From positions 1 through 64,000 of the forward strand of contig NZ_JADOVG010000013.1 of the NCBI RefSeq assembly GCF_015752205.1: DNA of 64,000 bases. The letters are read 5' to 3'. The notes under the pieces are model-generated. The model saw only the letters and a program-made list of their open reading frames with translations, made no database searches and had not been told where the DNA came from. Position 1 is the stretch's first letter, and each line of letters begins with the position of its first letter. Shown in pieces: positions 53,882-63,467 of this stretch. The stretch comes from Polaromonas sp. CG_9.7 (GTDB lineage Bacteria; Pseudomonadota; Gammaproteobacteria; Burkholderiales; Burkholderiaceae_C). A program made the position numbers and the translations under genes.

Positions 53882-56730
53882 TATGCGAACTTCCTGTCTT
53901 CGCCCAAGCCAAACAGATTGTTGGTGCATCGGCCGCAGATCGTCGGATGCGCCGGGTCAATGCCGACATCACTCCGGTAATGCCAGCAGCGCTCGCATTT
54001 GGTGTCAATACTGGTGCTTACGCTCGCCTGTATTTCGTCCCCAGCTATTAATTCAATAGCAGAAGTGATGAACACGAACTTCAGGTCATTGCCCAGGCTG
54101 GCCAGCAGTGCATGGTCGTCGGCGTTGACTTGCAGCGCCACATTGGCCTGCAATGATGAACCCACCTTGCCGTCGGCGCGCAGGGTCTCGATGTCCTTGT
54201 TGACCGCGTCACGCAGCTCGCGGATGCGTGACCATTTGGCCAGCAGCGTCGCATCAGGCGCAGGGAATTTGGCATAGGTTTCGATAAAGATCGATTCCGA
54301 CATACCAAAAATTTTCCAGGCCTCCTCGGCTGTAAAGCTCAGGAACGGCGCCATCCAGCGCAGCATGGCATGCGTGATCTGGTGCAGCGCAGTCTGCGCA
54401 CTGCGCCGGGCCAGCGACTTGGGGCCGGTCGTGTAGAGCCGGTCTTTCAGGATGTCGAGGTAGAACGATCCCAGGTCCTCGCTGCAGTAGATTTGCAGTT
54501 TGCTGACCACCGGGTGAAATTCATAGACCTCGTAATGCGCCAGGATGTCGGCTTGCAACTGCGATGCACGGCTCAGGGCGTAGCGGTCGATTTCCAGCAT
54601 CTCGTCGAATGGAACAGCGTCCCGCACCGGGTCGAAGTCGCTGACGTTGGCCATTAAAAAACGCAGCGTGTTGCGGATGCGGCGGTAGGCATCCACCACG
54701 CGCGCCAAGATCTTGTCGTCAATCGCCAGGTCGCCCGAATAATCGGTCGAGGCGCACCACAGGCGGATGATCTCGGCGCCCAGCTTGCCGCTGACGGCTT
54801 GTGGCGCGACCACATTGCCTTCGCTCTTGCTCATCTTGCGGCCCTTGCCGTCTACGGTGAAACCGTGCGTCAGCAGGCCCTTGTAGGGTGCGCTGTCGTA
54901 CATGGCGCAGGCGGTCAGCAGCGACGAGTGGAACCAGCCCCGGTGCTGGTCATGGCCTTCGAGGTACAAATCCGCCGGCCAGCCTGACTGCACGTTATGG
55001 CTGTGGCGCAGCACATGGTCGTGCGTCGTGCCCGAGTCAAACCACACGTCCAGAATGTCGTTGACTTTGGTGTACTGAGCGGCGTCGGCTTCGCCCAGTA
55101 TGTCGACGGTGCTGACCTTGCTCCAGGCTTCCACGCCGCCGGCAGCGACCATGTCGGCCGCCTGGTCCATGATTTCCATGGTGCGCGGGTGCAGCTCGCC
55201 AGTGGCAGTGTGCAGGAAAAACGGCAACGGCACGCCCCAGTTGCGCTGGCGGCTGATGCACCAGTCGGGCCGTCCGGCAATCATGCTTTGCAGGCGCAGC
55301 TTGCCGTTTTCCGGGTAGAAGCGGGTGTCGCCGATGGCTGCCAAAGCCAGCTGGCGCAGGGTTTTCTCGGCTTTGTCACTGGCGAAAACGCCTTGCGTAC
55401 CCGGCGTTTCTGCGTCCATGCGAATGAACCACTGCGCGGCGGCCCGGTAGATCACCGGCGTCTTGTGGCGCCAGCAGTGCGGGTAGCTGTGAACGATGTC
55501 GTGTGTGGCGAACAGCCGGCCATGCTCGCGCAGCTTGTCGATCACCAGCGGCGCGGCTTTCCAGATGTTCAGGCCGCCAAAGAACGGCAGTTCATCGACA
55601 TAACGGCCATTGCCCTGAACCGGGTTCAGGATGTCGTCCGTGGCAATGCCGTTGGCGACGCAGGAGTTAAAGTCTTCCACGCCATAAGCCGGCGAGGAAT
55701 GCACGATGCCGGTGCCGTCGTCGGCGGTGGCGTAGTCGGCCACAAAGACCGGGCTCAGACGGCGGTAGCTGTAGTTGCCGCCCTCATCGCCCACGTCATG
55801 AAACGGATGCTGGAAGTTCAACAGCGCCAGGTTCTTGCCCTGCGTCGTGGCCAGCACGATGCCGGTGAGTTGGAAACGCTCCAGGCATTTCTCGACCAGT
55901 ACAGAAGCCAGCAGCAAGATACCGCGTTCGGTATCGACCAGGGAGTAGTCCAGCTCCGGGTTCAGATTCAGCGCCTGGTTCGCCGGAATGGTCCAGGCGG
56001 TGGTGGTCCAGATGACCGCAAATGCATCTTTTGCCAAGCTTTCAAGTCCAAAGGCGGCGGCAAGCTTTTCCGGCTCGGCGCATTTGAAGCCGACATCGAG
56101 CGTCTGCGATTTTTTGTCAGCGTATTCGATCTCGAACTCGGCCAACGACGAGGTGCAGTCGAAACACCAGTACACAGGTTTCAGACCGCGGTAGACAAAA
56201 CCGCGTTCGATGATGCGTTTGAGCGCGCGGATCTCATTCGCCTCGTTGCCGAAATCCATCGTGCGGTAGGGGTTGTCCCATTCGCCGAGCACGCCCAGGC
56301 GCTTGAAGTCGGCCATTTGGCCGGCGATCTGCTCGGTGGCGAAGGCGCGGCTCTTGGCCTGAACTTCGTCGCGCGGCAGGCTGCGGCCATGCAGCTTTTC
56401 AATCGCGTTTTCAATCGGCAGGCCGTGGCAGTCCCAGCCCGGCACATACACGGCGTCCAGCCCCTTGAGCTGGCGCGCCTTGACGATCATGTCCTTCAGG
56501 ATCTTGTTGACCGCGTGACCGATGTGGATCTGCCCGTTGGCATACGGCGGGCCATCGTGCAACACAAACTTTTCAGCACCGCAGCGCGCGGCACGCAGCT
56601 TTTTGTAAATGCCTTTGTCTTCCCATTCCTGGGTCCAGCCAGCCTCGCGCTTGGGCAGGTCGCCGCGCATAGGGAAGGACGTATCAGGCAGGTTCAAGGT
56701 GCTGCGGTAATCGGTTTTTTGGTCAGACAT
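53881..56730 (-). CDS. ileS: isoleucyl-tRNA synthetase
   Basis: 949 residues, full length. HIGH appears in [20 protein letters not shown] in [13 protein letters not shown], and the C-terminal zinc finger as [12 protein letters not shown] plus CGRCTNNL. It charges tRNA-Ile and edits valine. Residues encoded near 54043-54064 (SAIELIAGD) coincide with the palindromic core of a family A repeat, read in frame and tolerated just before the zinc domain. It follows ribF and overlaps lspA. Confidence 0.96.
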   Translation of the reverse strand: MSDQKTDYRSTLNLPDTSFPMRGDLPKREAGWTQEWEDKGIYKKLRAARCGAEKFVLHDGPPYANGQIHIGHAVNKILKDMIVKARQLKGLDAVYVPGWDCHGLPIENAIEKLHGRSLPRDEVQAKSRAFATEQIAGQMADFKRLGVLGEWDNPYRTMDFGNEANEIRALKRIIERGFVYRGLKPVYWCFDCTSSLAEFEIEYADKKSQTLDVGFKCAEPEKLAAAFGLESLAKDAFAVIWTTTAWTIPANQALNLNPELDYSLVDTERGILLLASVLVEKCLERFQLTGIVLATTQGKNLALLNFQHPFHDVGDEGGNYSYRRLSPVFVADYATADDGTGIVHSSPAYGVEDFNSCVANGIATDDILNPVQGNGRYVDELPFFGGLNIWKAAPLVIDKLREHGRLFATHDIVHSYPHCWRHKTPVIYRAAAQWFIRMDAETPGTQGVFASDKAEKTLRQLALAAIGDTRFYPENGKLRLQSMIAGRPDWCISRQRNWGVPLPFFLHTATGELHPRTMEIMDQAADMVAAGGVEAWSKVSTVDILGEADAAQYTKVNDILDVWFDSGTTHDHVLRHSHNVQSGWPADLYLEGHDQHRGWFHSSLLTACAMYDSAPYKGLLTHGFTVDGKGRKMSKSEGNVVAPQAVSGKLGAEIIRLWCASTDYSGDLAIDDKILARVVDAYRRIRNTLRFLMANVSDFDPVRDAVPFDEMLEIDRYALSRASQLQADILAHYEVYEFHPVVSKLQIYCSEDLGSFYLDILKDRLYTTGPKSLARRSAQTALHQITHAMLRWMAPFLSFTAEEAWKIFGMSESIFIETYAKFPAPDATLLAKWSRIRELRDAVNKDIETLRADGKVGSSLQANVALQVNADDHALLASLGNDLKFVFITSAIELIAGDEIQASVSTSIDTKCERCWHYRSDVGIDPAHPTICGRCTNNLFGLGEDRKFA
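54043..54064. repeat. family A repeat core (copy 9) inside ileS
   Basis: The palindromic core GCTATTAATTCAATAGC matches the ATAGCTG core of the other copies, but the GCGCAA half is missing, so this is a fragment or chance match. Confidence 0.4.
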
Positions 56731-56853
56731 GGGGGTACTTTGATAGCGCTTTTAGGGGAGGGCGGCCTGAAGTGGCCCAGACGCAGGGCAGGACAGAAGG
56801 CGCGCCGTTTGCAGACAAAAAACAAAGGGCGAAGGCGGTCGCGTCGGGATCGT

Positions 56854-57864
56854 CTAAATTCGGTCGCGCATGGTCTGACGGGTGGTTTCGAGTTGCATCG
56901 AAATGAAGAATGCCCGTGCGTCGTCGCAGTCTTTGGTGATGCCTGTTGTCAGGCTGTCAAGACCGTCGTATTTCAATTCATCGTGCAGTTTATGTAGCAA
57001 TTCCACGCGGATGATTTTACCGTACGCACCTTCCGCGCCAAGGCTGGCTGGCCAGTCGAGGCAATGCGTTTCCAGCAGCACGCGGCCACCGTTGACATCG
57101 TCTGGATTGATCGAGGGCCTGATGCCCAGATTGGCCACGCCTTGCAGGGGCTGGTTGTCCAGGCCATACACCAGTACTGCAAAAATTCCACTGGCTGCCG
57201 GTTTCCAGTGTGCAAAGCGCAGGTTGAGCGTGCGAAACCCCAGGTCGCGCCCCAGCTTGCGCCCGTGCACCACATGGCCCGAAATGCTGTAAGGCCGTCC
57301 CAGCAGGCTGCCAGCACGGGCCATGTCGCCCTGCGCCAGCGCATCGCGAACCGCCGAACTGGACACGCGCGTCTGGCTCACTTGATAGCTGTTCATTCGC
57401 GCCACATCGAACCCCAGCCGGTTGCCGGCAGCGTCGAGCATTGCATAGTCGCCGGCGCGCCTCAGGCCAAAGCGGAAGTCGTCGCCTACCAGTACATAGC
57501 GCGCGCCCAATCCCTTGAGCAGCACTTCCTCGATGAATCCTTCGGGCGGCTGGGATGCCAGCAGGGCGTTGAAAGGCAGGATCACGCACTGGTCAATGCC
57601 GCAGCGGTCGAGTTCGCCCAGCTTGTCACGCAAGGTGGCAATGCGTGCAGGCGCCAGTTCAGGCTTGCGGGCAAGGGCTGCAAAATAGTCGCGGGGGTGT
57701 GGCTCGAAGGTCACGGCGCAACTGGGAACGCCCCGGTGCCGCGCCTCGTTTTTCAGCAGGGCCAGCATGGCCTGGTGGCCCCGGTGGACGCCGTCGAAAT
57801 TGCCAATGGTCAGGGCGCACTCGGATGCCAGCTGAAGATGGTGGTGGCCTCGAAAAATTTTCAT
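56854..57864 (-). CDS. ribF: bifunctional riboflavin kinase / FAD synthetase
   Basis: 336 residues. The N-terminal FMN adenylyltransferase part starts ALTIGNFDGVHRGHQAML, with the second nucleotidyl motif VGDDFRFGLRRAGDY and SSSAVRDAL. The C-terminal riboflavin kinase domain (about 190-320) has GRKLGRDLGFRTLNL and the NLGIRPS segment. It makes FMN and FAD from riboflavin. The order ribF-ileS-lspA is the standard proteobacterial one; about 120 bases separate it from ileS. Confidence 0.95.
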   Translation of the reverse strand: MKIFRGHHHLQLASECALTIGNFDGVHRGHQAMLALLKNEARHRGVPSCAVTFEPHPRDYFAALARKPELAPARIATLRDKLGELDRCGIDQCVILPFNALLASQPPEGFIEEVLLKGLGARYVLVGDDFRFGLRRAGDYAMLDAAGNRLGFDVARMNSYQVSQTRVSSSAVRDALAQGDMARAGSLLGRPYSISGHVVHGRKLGRDLGFRTLNLRFAHWKPAASGIFAVLVYGLDNQPLQGVANLGIRPSINPDDVNGGRVLLETHCLDWPASLGAEGAYGKIIRVELLHKLHDELKYDGLDSLTTGITKDCDDARAFFISMQLETTRQTMRDRI

Positions 57865-58022
57865 GCAAGAGATTATCGTTTTTATAGCGCCACGGCCCGG
57901 CGGTTAAAGCAGCAAAGGCTGGAAATGTTGATGAAGCGGTTTTCACACCTGTTTCATCATTTCACTGTATATTGATTCATTGCCCGTATACCGTCGTGTT
58001 TCCATGTTCATGGAGGTTCGTT

Positions 58023-58580
58023 TTGAAGGTTCTGAAACTCTCAGCCCAGGGATTGCCCCAAGCCTGGATCAGCCTTGAACTCGCCGTGCTGCATTACGCC
58101 GCCGACGAAGTGCGCTGGGAAACGGGCGCGCGCGTCGCCACCTTCCATGGCGGGCACAACGCCATCACGGGCGAGCAGTCGATCATTCATGTCAACAGCA
58201 TCATTGGCACCAAGGGTGTCCCCAACATCAACCCCTTCGACCTGGTGCCGGGGCTGACCAACAGCAAGCTGTTCATCCGTGACCGCAACGTGTGCGCCTA
58301 CTGCGCCCATCATGTAGGCGAGGACGACCTGACGCGCGAGCACATCATCCCGTTGGCGCAGCGCGGCGTGGACAGCTGGATGAACGTGGTCACTGCTTGC
58401 CGCGCCTGCAACCACCGCAAGAGCAACCGCACGCCCGAGCAGGCCCACATGCCTCTGCTTTATACGCCCTATGTGCCCAGCCTGTGGGAAGACTTCATCT
58501 TGCGCAACCGCCGTATTCTGGCCGACCAGATGGAGTTCTTGATCGCACACGTTCCCAAGTCCTCGCGCCTGCTCAATTGA
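58023..58580 (+). CDS. HNH endonuclease family protein
   Basis: 185 residues from TTG at 58023, chosen because GGAGG lies six bases upstream; no ATG fits. The HNH/treble-clef zinc site is CAYCAHHVGEDDLTREHIIP (first CxxC and the His-containing strand), followed by NVVTACRACNHRKSNRTPEQ with the second CxxC and the Asn-His motif. Such single-domain proteins are common in Comamonadaceae and Burkholderia; some are restriction or repair nucleases, but the role here is unknown. No methylase is adjacent. Confidence 0.88.
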   Translation: MKVLKLSAQGLPQAWISLELAVLHYAADEVRWETGARVATFHGGHNAITGEQSIIHVNSIIGTKGVPNINPFDLVPGLTNSKLFIRDRNVCAYCAHHVGEDDLTREHIIPLAQRGVDSWMNVVTACRACNHRKSNRTPEQAHMPLLYTPYVPSLWEDFILRNRRILADQMEFLIAHVPKSSRLLN

Positions 58581-58659
58581 TGCGTAACAGGTTCTGAACC
58601 AAAGCGCTTTGCGTCATGGTGCTATGGTTAAATAAGGGTTTTCCCTTCCTGACTTTTTT

Positions 58660-59604
58660 ATGATCGTTCGTGATCGGCCTTCCGGCATCCGGCTTTTCCT
58701 TGTGGTGCGTGGCTCGATCCTGAAGCGGATCCGGTTCTCTTTGTTGGCCAACACGCTCAGTGCGGTTGTGGTGACGGTGGTGCATGGCAACTTTTTTGCA
58801 CTCAAGATCACACTGACGACAATTCCGTTCACCCTGATGGCGTTGCCACTGGCCATTTTTCTGGGCTTTCGCAACTCGGCTGCCTATGACCGCTATTGGG
58901 AAGGGCGCAAATTGTGGGGCGAGCTGGTGCTGCGCTGCCGTTCGCTGTCCCGGCAGTGCCAGAGCTTTATCCAGCCGGTTTCAGACATATCTGCCCAGAT
59001 GCCCGATGTGGTGGCGGCGCGCCAACGTATGGTGTATCGGACCATTGCCTTTGTGCATGCCCTGCGCCTGCAATTGCGCGACCAGAGCGATTACAGCGAA
59101 ATCCGGCGATGGGTGCCCCAGGCTGAGTGGTCGCAACTTCAGACCGTATCCAACAAGCATGACCGGCTGGTTCTGGAAATGGGCAAGGAACTGGGGCAAT
59201 GCCAGCGCCGGGGCTGGATCGACCCCTGCCTGGCCGTGACCCTTGACAACACCTTGTCGGCTCTGAACGCGGCGGCGGCCTCTTGCGAGCGCATCAAAAG
59301 CACGCCGATTCCTTTTTCCTACACATTGCTGCTGCACCGCACGGCTTATCTGTATTGTTTTTTGCTGCCATTCGGACTGGTTGATACGATCGGCTTCATG
59401 ACACCGTTCGTCGTTGCCATCGTCGCCTACACCTTCTTTGGACTGGATGCACTGGGCGATGAGATCGAGGAGCCGTTTGGCATGGAAGCCAACGATTTGC
59501 CGCTCGATACATTGTGCCGGGCAATTGAGATCAATCTGCTCGAATCGCTGGATGAAACAGAGTTGCCAGCCCAACTGCAGCCGGTCAACTATTGCCTGAC
59601 CTGA
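58660..59604 (+). CDS. bestrophin-family channel protein (UPF0187/YneE)
   Basis: 314 residues. The family signature LGFRNSAAYDRYWEGRKLWG is present, with two N-terminal and two C-terminal membrane helices and a long helical cytoplasmic part. The C-terminal GLDALGDEIEEPFGMEANDL is also typical. Bacterial bestrophins form pentameric ion channels (chloride- or sodium-conducting). Single gene; the direct repeat of a CTGACCTGAC type follows the stop (about 59596-59615). Confidence 0.9.
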   Translation: MIVRDRPSGIRLFLVVRGSILKRIRFSLLANTLSAVVVTVVHGNFFALKITLTTIPFTLMALPLAIFLGFRNSAAYDRYWEGRKLWGELVLRCRSLSRQCQSFIQPVSDISAQMPDVVAARQRMVYRTIAFVHALRLQLRDQSDYSEIRRWVPQAEWSQLQTVSNKHDRLVLEMGKELGQCQRRGWIDPCLAVTLDNTLSALNAAAASCERIKSTPIPFSYTLLLHRTAYLYCFLLPFGLVDTIGFMTPFVVAIVAYTFFGLDALGDEIEEPFGMEANDLPLDTLCRAIEINLLESLDETELPAQLQPVNYCLT

Positions 59605-59665
59605 CCTGACCTGACTTTGGACAACAGGGCATTTGCGCCCCATCTTCAGCCAGGCCAGAGGGTTG

Positions 59666-60781
59666 TCAGGCGAACACGCCCGCCGTGTCCTGCATGCGGC
59701 TGGAGACTTCACCCAGTTGGTGCAGCGTGTCACCAAAGCTCATTTCGAGCTGCGTCAGCTTCTTGAAGTAGTGGCTGACGATGTATTCGTCCGTCACACC
59801 AATACCGCCATGCAGCTGCACAGCCTGCTGGCTGACAAAACGCATCGACACGCCCAATTGGTACTTGGCCCGGGCCATCGCACGGCGGCGTTCGTCTGCT
59901 GGCGAATTGAGCTTGAGCGACGCGTAGTAACTCATGGATCGGGCCAGTTCGAGCTGCATCTTCATGTCGGCCACGCGGTGACGCAATGCCTGAAAGCTGC
60001 TGATGGTCACGCCGAACTGCTTGCGCGTGTTCATGTACTCGACCGTAACTGCCAGTGCCCGGTCCATCACGCCGACGGCTTCGGCGCAGGTGGCGGCGAT
60101 ACCGATGTCGATGGCGTGCGCCAGCGCTTCCAGTCCGTCCAGCGTGAGCAACGTGGCAGCCGCGTTTTCCAAGGTGAGGTCCGCGGCGCGGGCGCCGTCT
60201 TGGGTGCCATAGCCGCGCGTCGTGACGCCGGTTGCCGTGCGTTCCACCAGAAACAGCGCCATCTGGCCGTCGGCCATCGCGGGAACGATGAAGGCATCGG
60301 CCTGGTCACCGGCAGGCACTATGCTTTTTATAGCTGTCAGTGCCCATCCGCCTTGCGCAGAAGCCGCTTTTGCTTCACATTTATCGAAATGGTAGCGCGC
60401 GGCGCGCTCTTGATACGCCAGCACGACAAGGCTTTCGCCCGACGCAATTTTCGGCAACCAGGCTGCTTTGACCGCTTGCGGCGCATGAGCGGACAGCACG
60501 CCGCTGGCAATCAGGGTTTGGGCGAAGGGTTCGAGCACAATGCCGCGCCCGAGTTCTTCCATGACGACCATGCCCTCGACCGGTCCCATACCGATGCCGC
60601 CGTCGTCCTCGGCAATGTAAAGGCCAGTCAGGCCCAGGTCGGCCAGCTCGCCGTAGGCTTCTCGTGAAAAGCCGCCGGCCTTGACGATGCTGCCGCGCCG
60701 TTCAAAGTCGTAGCCCTTGCCAACCCACTTGCGCGTGGCGTCGCGCAGCGATTCCTGGTCGTCGGAGAAATCAAAATCCAT
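59666..60781 (-). CDS. acyl-CoA dehydrogenase, small-subunit type (PimD-like)
   Basis: 371 residues. Opens MDFDFSDDQESLRDATRKWV and has VEGMVVMEELGRGIVLEPFAQ and LHGGIGVTDEYIVSHYFKKL, as in the small subunit of pimeloyl-CoA-type dehydrogenases. It oxidises an acyl-CoA at C2-C3 using FAD, passing electrons to ETF. It is 27 bases downstream of a second, large-subunit-type dehydrogenase, suggesting a heteromeric enzyme. A family A repeat (60318-60376) codes in frame for residues about 136-154, including LTAIKSIVPAG. Confidence 0.88.
   Translation of the reverse strand: MDFDFSDDQESLRDATRKWVGKGYDFERRGSIVKAGGFSREAYGELADLGLTGLYIAEDDGGIGMGPVEGMVVMEELGRGIVLEPFAQTLIASGVLSAHAPQAVKAAWLPKIASGESLVVLAYQERAARYHFDKCEAKAASAQGGWALTAIKSIVPAGDQADAFIVPAMADGQMALFLVERTATGVTTRGYGTQDGARAADLTLENAAATLLTLDGLEALAHAIDIGIAATCAEAVGVMDRALAVTVEYMNTRKQFGVTISSFQALRHRVADMKMQLELARSMSYYASLKLNSPADERRRAMARAKYQLGVSMRFVSQQAVQLHGGIGVTDEYIVSHYFKKLTQLEMSFGDTLHQLGEVSSRMQDTAGVFA
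60318..60376 (+). repeat. dispersed AT-core repeat (family A, copy 10) inside an acyl-CoA dehydrogenase gene
   Basis: Contains ACTATGCTTTTTATAGCTGT, then CCTTGCGCAGAAGCCGC, then TTTTGCTTCAC. It is coding on the opposite strand, in frame. Confidence 0.65.
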
Positions 60782-60808
60782 GATGTTTGTCCTTTAAATC
60801 TTGTTCAC

Positions 60809-61990
60809 TCAACCGAGCGCGAACTGCGCGACGATGTTGCGCTGCACTTCGTTGGAGCCGCCGTAGATTGTTGTCTTGCGCATGTTGAAGTAGGTCGAGG
60901 CCAGCGGCGCATCGGCCACTGCGCCGCCAGGGAAGTCGCCTTGCCAGCCGGCTTCCATGGCTTCTTCGATGAACGGCAGGCTGAACGGGCCGGCTGCCAG
61001 CATCATGAGTTCGGCATAGCGCTGCTGGATTTCGCTGCCCTTGATCTTGAGCAGGCCGGCGATGTCGAGAGAGTTCTTGCCCGACTTGTCGGCCGAGAGC
61101 ACGCGCAGCACCAGCATTTCAAGCGCCACCACATCGACTTCGAGCTTGGCGATTTCGTCGCGAAAGCGCAGGTCGTCATATACGCCTTCGGTCTTGGCGA
61201 TGCGCTTGAGGCGTTCAAGTTCGCGTTTGGAGCGGTTCACGTCGGCGATATTGGTGCGCTCGTGGCCGAGCAGGTATTTGGCGTAGGTCCAGCCCTTGTT
61301 TTCCTCGCCAACCAGGTTTTCTGCCGGCACTTCGACGTTGTCGAACCAGACCTCGTTCACTTCGCACTCACCGTCAAGCAGTTTGATCGGGCGCACCGTG
61401 ACGCCAGGCGACTTCATGTCGATCAGCAGAAACGAAATGCCGGTTTGCGGCTTGCCTTCACTGGACGTGCGCACCAGGCAGAAAATCCATTCGCCATACT
61501 GACCCAGTGTGGTCCAGGCTTTTTGCCCGTTGACAATGAATTTGTCGCCTTGGCGCTCAGCCTTGCATTTGAGGGATGCCAGGTCGGAGCCCGCGCCTGG
61601 CTCGCTGTAACCTTGCGACCACCAGACCTCGCCGCTGGCGATGCCGGGCAAAAAGCGCTTATGCTGCTCGGCATTGCCGAAAGCCATGATGACGGGTGCC
61701 ACCATCACCGGTCCAAAAGGCACGACACGCGGCGCTCCGGCCAGCGCGCATTCTTCCTCGAACAGGTGCTTTTGCACCGCGTTCCAGCCGGGGCCGCCAA
61801 ATTCCTTGGGCCAGCCGTGGCCGAGCCAGCCTTTTTTGCCCAGGATTTTGGCCCAGCGCTGCATGTCGTCACGCGACAGGCGCAGGGCATTGTGAACCTT
61901 GTGCGAAATATCGGCCGGTAAGTTGGCATTGACCCAAGCGCGAATTTCTTCGCGAAAGGTTTGTTCTTCGGGGGTAAACGCTAAATCCAT
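60809..61990 (-). CDS. acyl-CoA dehydrogenase, large-subunit type (PimC-like)
   Basis: 393 residues. Signatures are GWLGHGWPKEFGGPGW, the FAD-binding WWSQGYSEPGAGSDLASLKC and VNGQKAWTTLGQYGEWIF, and a C-terminal TIYGGSNEVQRNIVAQ. The C-terminal position that carries the catalytic Glu in medium-chain enzymes is Gly here; the base may instead be the Glu in LLGHERTNIAD, as in isovaleryl-CoA dehydrogenase. Together with the small subunit gene and ETF-QO at the window start it fits carboxylic-acid beta-oxidation. Confidence 0.9.
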   Translation of the reverse strand: MDLAFTPEEQTFREEIRAWVNANLPADISHKVHNALRLSRDDMQRWAKILGKKGWLGHGWPKEFGGPGWNAVQKHLFEEECALAGAPRVVPFGPVMVAPVIMAFGNAEQHKRFLPGIASGEVWWSQGYSEPGAGSDLASLKCKAERQGDKFIVNGQKAWTTLGQYGEWIFCLVRTSSEGKPQTGISFLLIDMKSPGVTVRPIKLLDGECEVNEVWFDNVEVPAENLVGEENKGWTYAKYLLGHERTNIADVNRSKRELERLKRIAKTEGVYDDLRFRDEIAKLEVDVVALEMLVLRVLSADKSGKNSLDIAGLLKIKGSEIQQRYAELMMLAAGPFSLPFIEEAMEAGWQGDFPGGAVADAPLASTYFNMRKTTIYGGSNEVQRNIVAQFALG

Positions 61991-62042
61991 GGGTGGTGTC
62001 TCCAGTTATCTGATTTTTAGCACGGACGAGCGTGCCGACCTG

Positions 62043-62705
62043 TCAGGCCTGTGACAGCCCGAGTTCTTTATACAGGTGCGCCACCTGGCTTTCAAGCAAT
62101 TCAATACGTTGTTGCATTCGTTCGGCCTGGCCCAGGGAAACCGGCTCGGTTTCCCGGTTGACCACCTCATCGCCTGTGCCGGCTTGTGAGTAGGACATTG
62201 GCAGTGATTCGCCACACAGCAAGTGCGCCCAGCGCTGCTCGCGGATGCCGGGCGCGCGCGCCAGTTGCACGACCATCAGCGCGCCGCTGTCGTCGCCGCG
62301 CGCTTTCAGTTCGGCCAGCGCGTCTTCCACGCTGGCGATGTCGGCAAACTTGTACCAGCGCTCGCTGCTCAGCCGCAACTCGCCTGGCGTCTGCGGGCCG
62401 CGCAGCATTAACAGGCCAAGCAGCACGGCCTGGGGCTCGCTCACGCCGAAGCCGCGCTGGAAATTGTGTTCGAATCGTGGCACGCGGCTGGAACTGGCCT
62501 CGAACACCAGGCTCTGCTTTTTCAGCGTGTCGATGGCGGCCTGCGCCTGGGCTTCGGTCAGGTCCATCACCGGGTCGCGGCTGGTTTTCTGGTTGCAGCC
62601 CAACACCAGCGTGTTGAGCGACAGTGGATAGCTGTCAGGAACGGTGCGTGCTTTTTCCATCAAGGTGGCGAGCACCCGGGCTTCGGGGGGAGTAAGTGGT
62701 CTCAT
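62043..62705 (-). CDS. yceH: YceH/DUF480 family protein
   Basis: 220 residues from MRPLTPPEARVLATLMEKA; a longer frame upstream would run antisense through purN and is rejected. The DUF480 double winged-helix is recognisable by TVPDSYPLSLNTLVLGCNQK and LMLRGPQTPGELRLSSERWY. The C-terminus is a short coiled coil (RMQQRIELLESQVAHLYKEL). It probably binds nucleic acid; the function is not established. It is divergent from purN with only 18 bases between start codons, so the promoters overlap. Confidence 0.9.
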   Translation of the reverse strand: MRPLTPPEARVLATLMEKARTVPDSYPLSLNTLVLGCNQKTSRDPVMDLTEAQAQAAIDTLKKQSLVFEASSSRVPRFEHNFQRGFGVSEPQAVLLGLLMLRGPQTPGELRLSSERWYKFADIASVEDALAELKARGDDSGALMVVQLARAPGIREQRWAHLLCGESLPMSYSQAGTGDEVVNRETEPVSLGQAERMQQRIELLESQVAHLYKELGLSQA

Positions 62706-62723
62706 GGGGATAATCTTAGAACA

Positions 62724-63311
62724 ATGAAAAACATCGTTATCCTGATTTCTGGCAGCGGCTCGAACATGGCCGCGATTGCCCGCACTGCACAAAAAGAACA
62801 TTGGCCCAACACCTTGGGCGTCCGGGTTGCCGCCGTCATCAGCAACAAGCCAGACGCTGGCGGCTTGACACTCGCCCGGAGCCTGGGCATTGCCACCAAT
62901 GTGGTGAATCACCGCGACTTTGCGTCGCGCGAAACCTTCGATGCAGCCTTGATGTCGCGCATCGAAGCGCATGCGCCGCAACTGGTCGTGCTGGCCGGCT
63001 TCATGCGAATCCTGACGCCCGGCTTTGTCGCCCACTATGCCGGCCGGCTGATCAACATCCATCCGTCGCTTCTGCCGGCCTTTGCCGGCCTGCACACGCA
63101 TCAGCGCGCCATTGACATGGGGTGCACGCTGGCGGGCACCACCGTGCATCAAGTGACCGCCGAACTGGACCATGGCCGCATCCTGGCGCAGGCAGCAGTG
63201 CCGGTACTGCCCTTTGACACGGCCGACACGCTGGCCGCCCGCATCCTGACGCAAGAGCACCTGATCTATCCGCAGGCGGTTCGGACCTTTTTTGCGCGCA
63301 GCCAGCCTTGA
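62724..63311 (+). CDS. purN: phosphoribosylglycinamide formyltransferase
   Basis: 195 residues, the usual PurN length. It transfers a formyl group from 10-formyl-THF to GAR in purine synthesis. The phosphate-binding ILISGSGSNMAAI, LVVLAGFMRIL, catalytic INIHPSLLPAFAG (Asn, His) and the later Asp in VTAELDHGRIL are all present. Start shared closely with the divergent yceH. Confidence 0.95.
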   Translation: MKNIVILISGSGSNMAAIARTAQKEHWPNTLGVRVAAVISNKPDAGGLTLARSLGIATNVVNHRDFASRETFDAALMSRIEAHAPQLVVLAGFMRILTPGFVAHYAGRLINIHPSLLPAFAGLHTHQRAIDMGCTLAGTTVHQVTAELDHGRILAQAAVPVLPFDTADTLAARILTQEHLIYPQAVRTFFARSQP

Positions 63312-63467
63312 TCTGAAAGATTGAATAAAGTCAAGTTGTTTCATTTTGTAAATGAATGAATCCAGATCGCCCTTGGCGCCGTATTCATTACAGCAGGTCG
63401 TGAATCCATCTTGATTCCGACAGGCGAGGAAGCTCAAACCACCTCAACTTCATTTCAAGGATCTAGC

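Noticed and set aside
54997..56997. 666-codon open frame antisense to ileS
   Set aside because: It mirrors the third-position GC bias of ileS, has no recognisable motif, and the opposite strand encodes a complete synthetase.
62706..63437. N-terminal extension of the yceH frame
   Set aside because: The extra codons lie antisense to purN and lack family similarity; MRPLTPPEARV is the natural DUF480 start.
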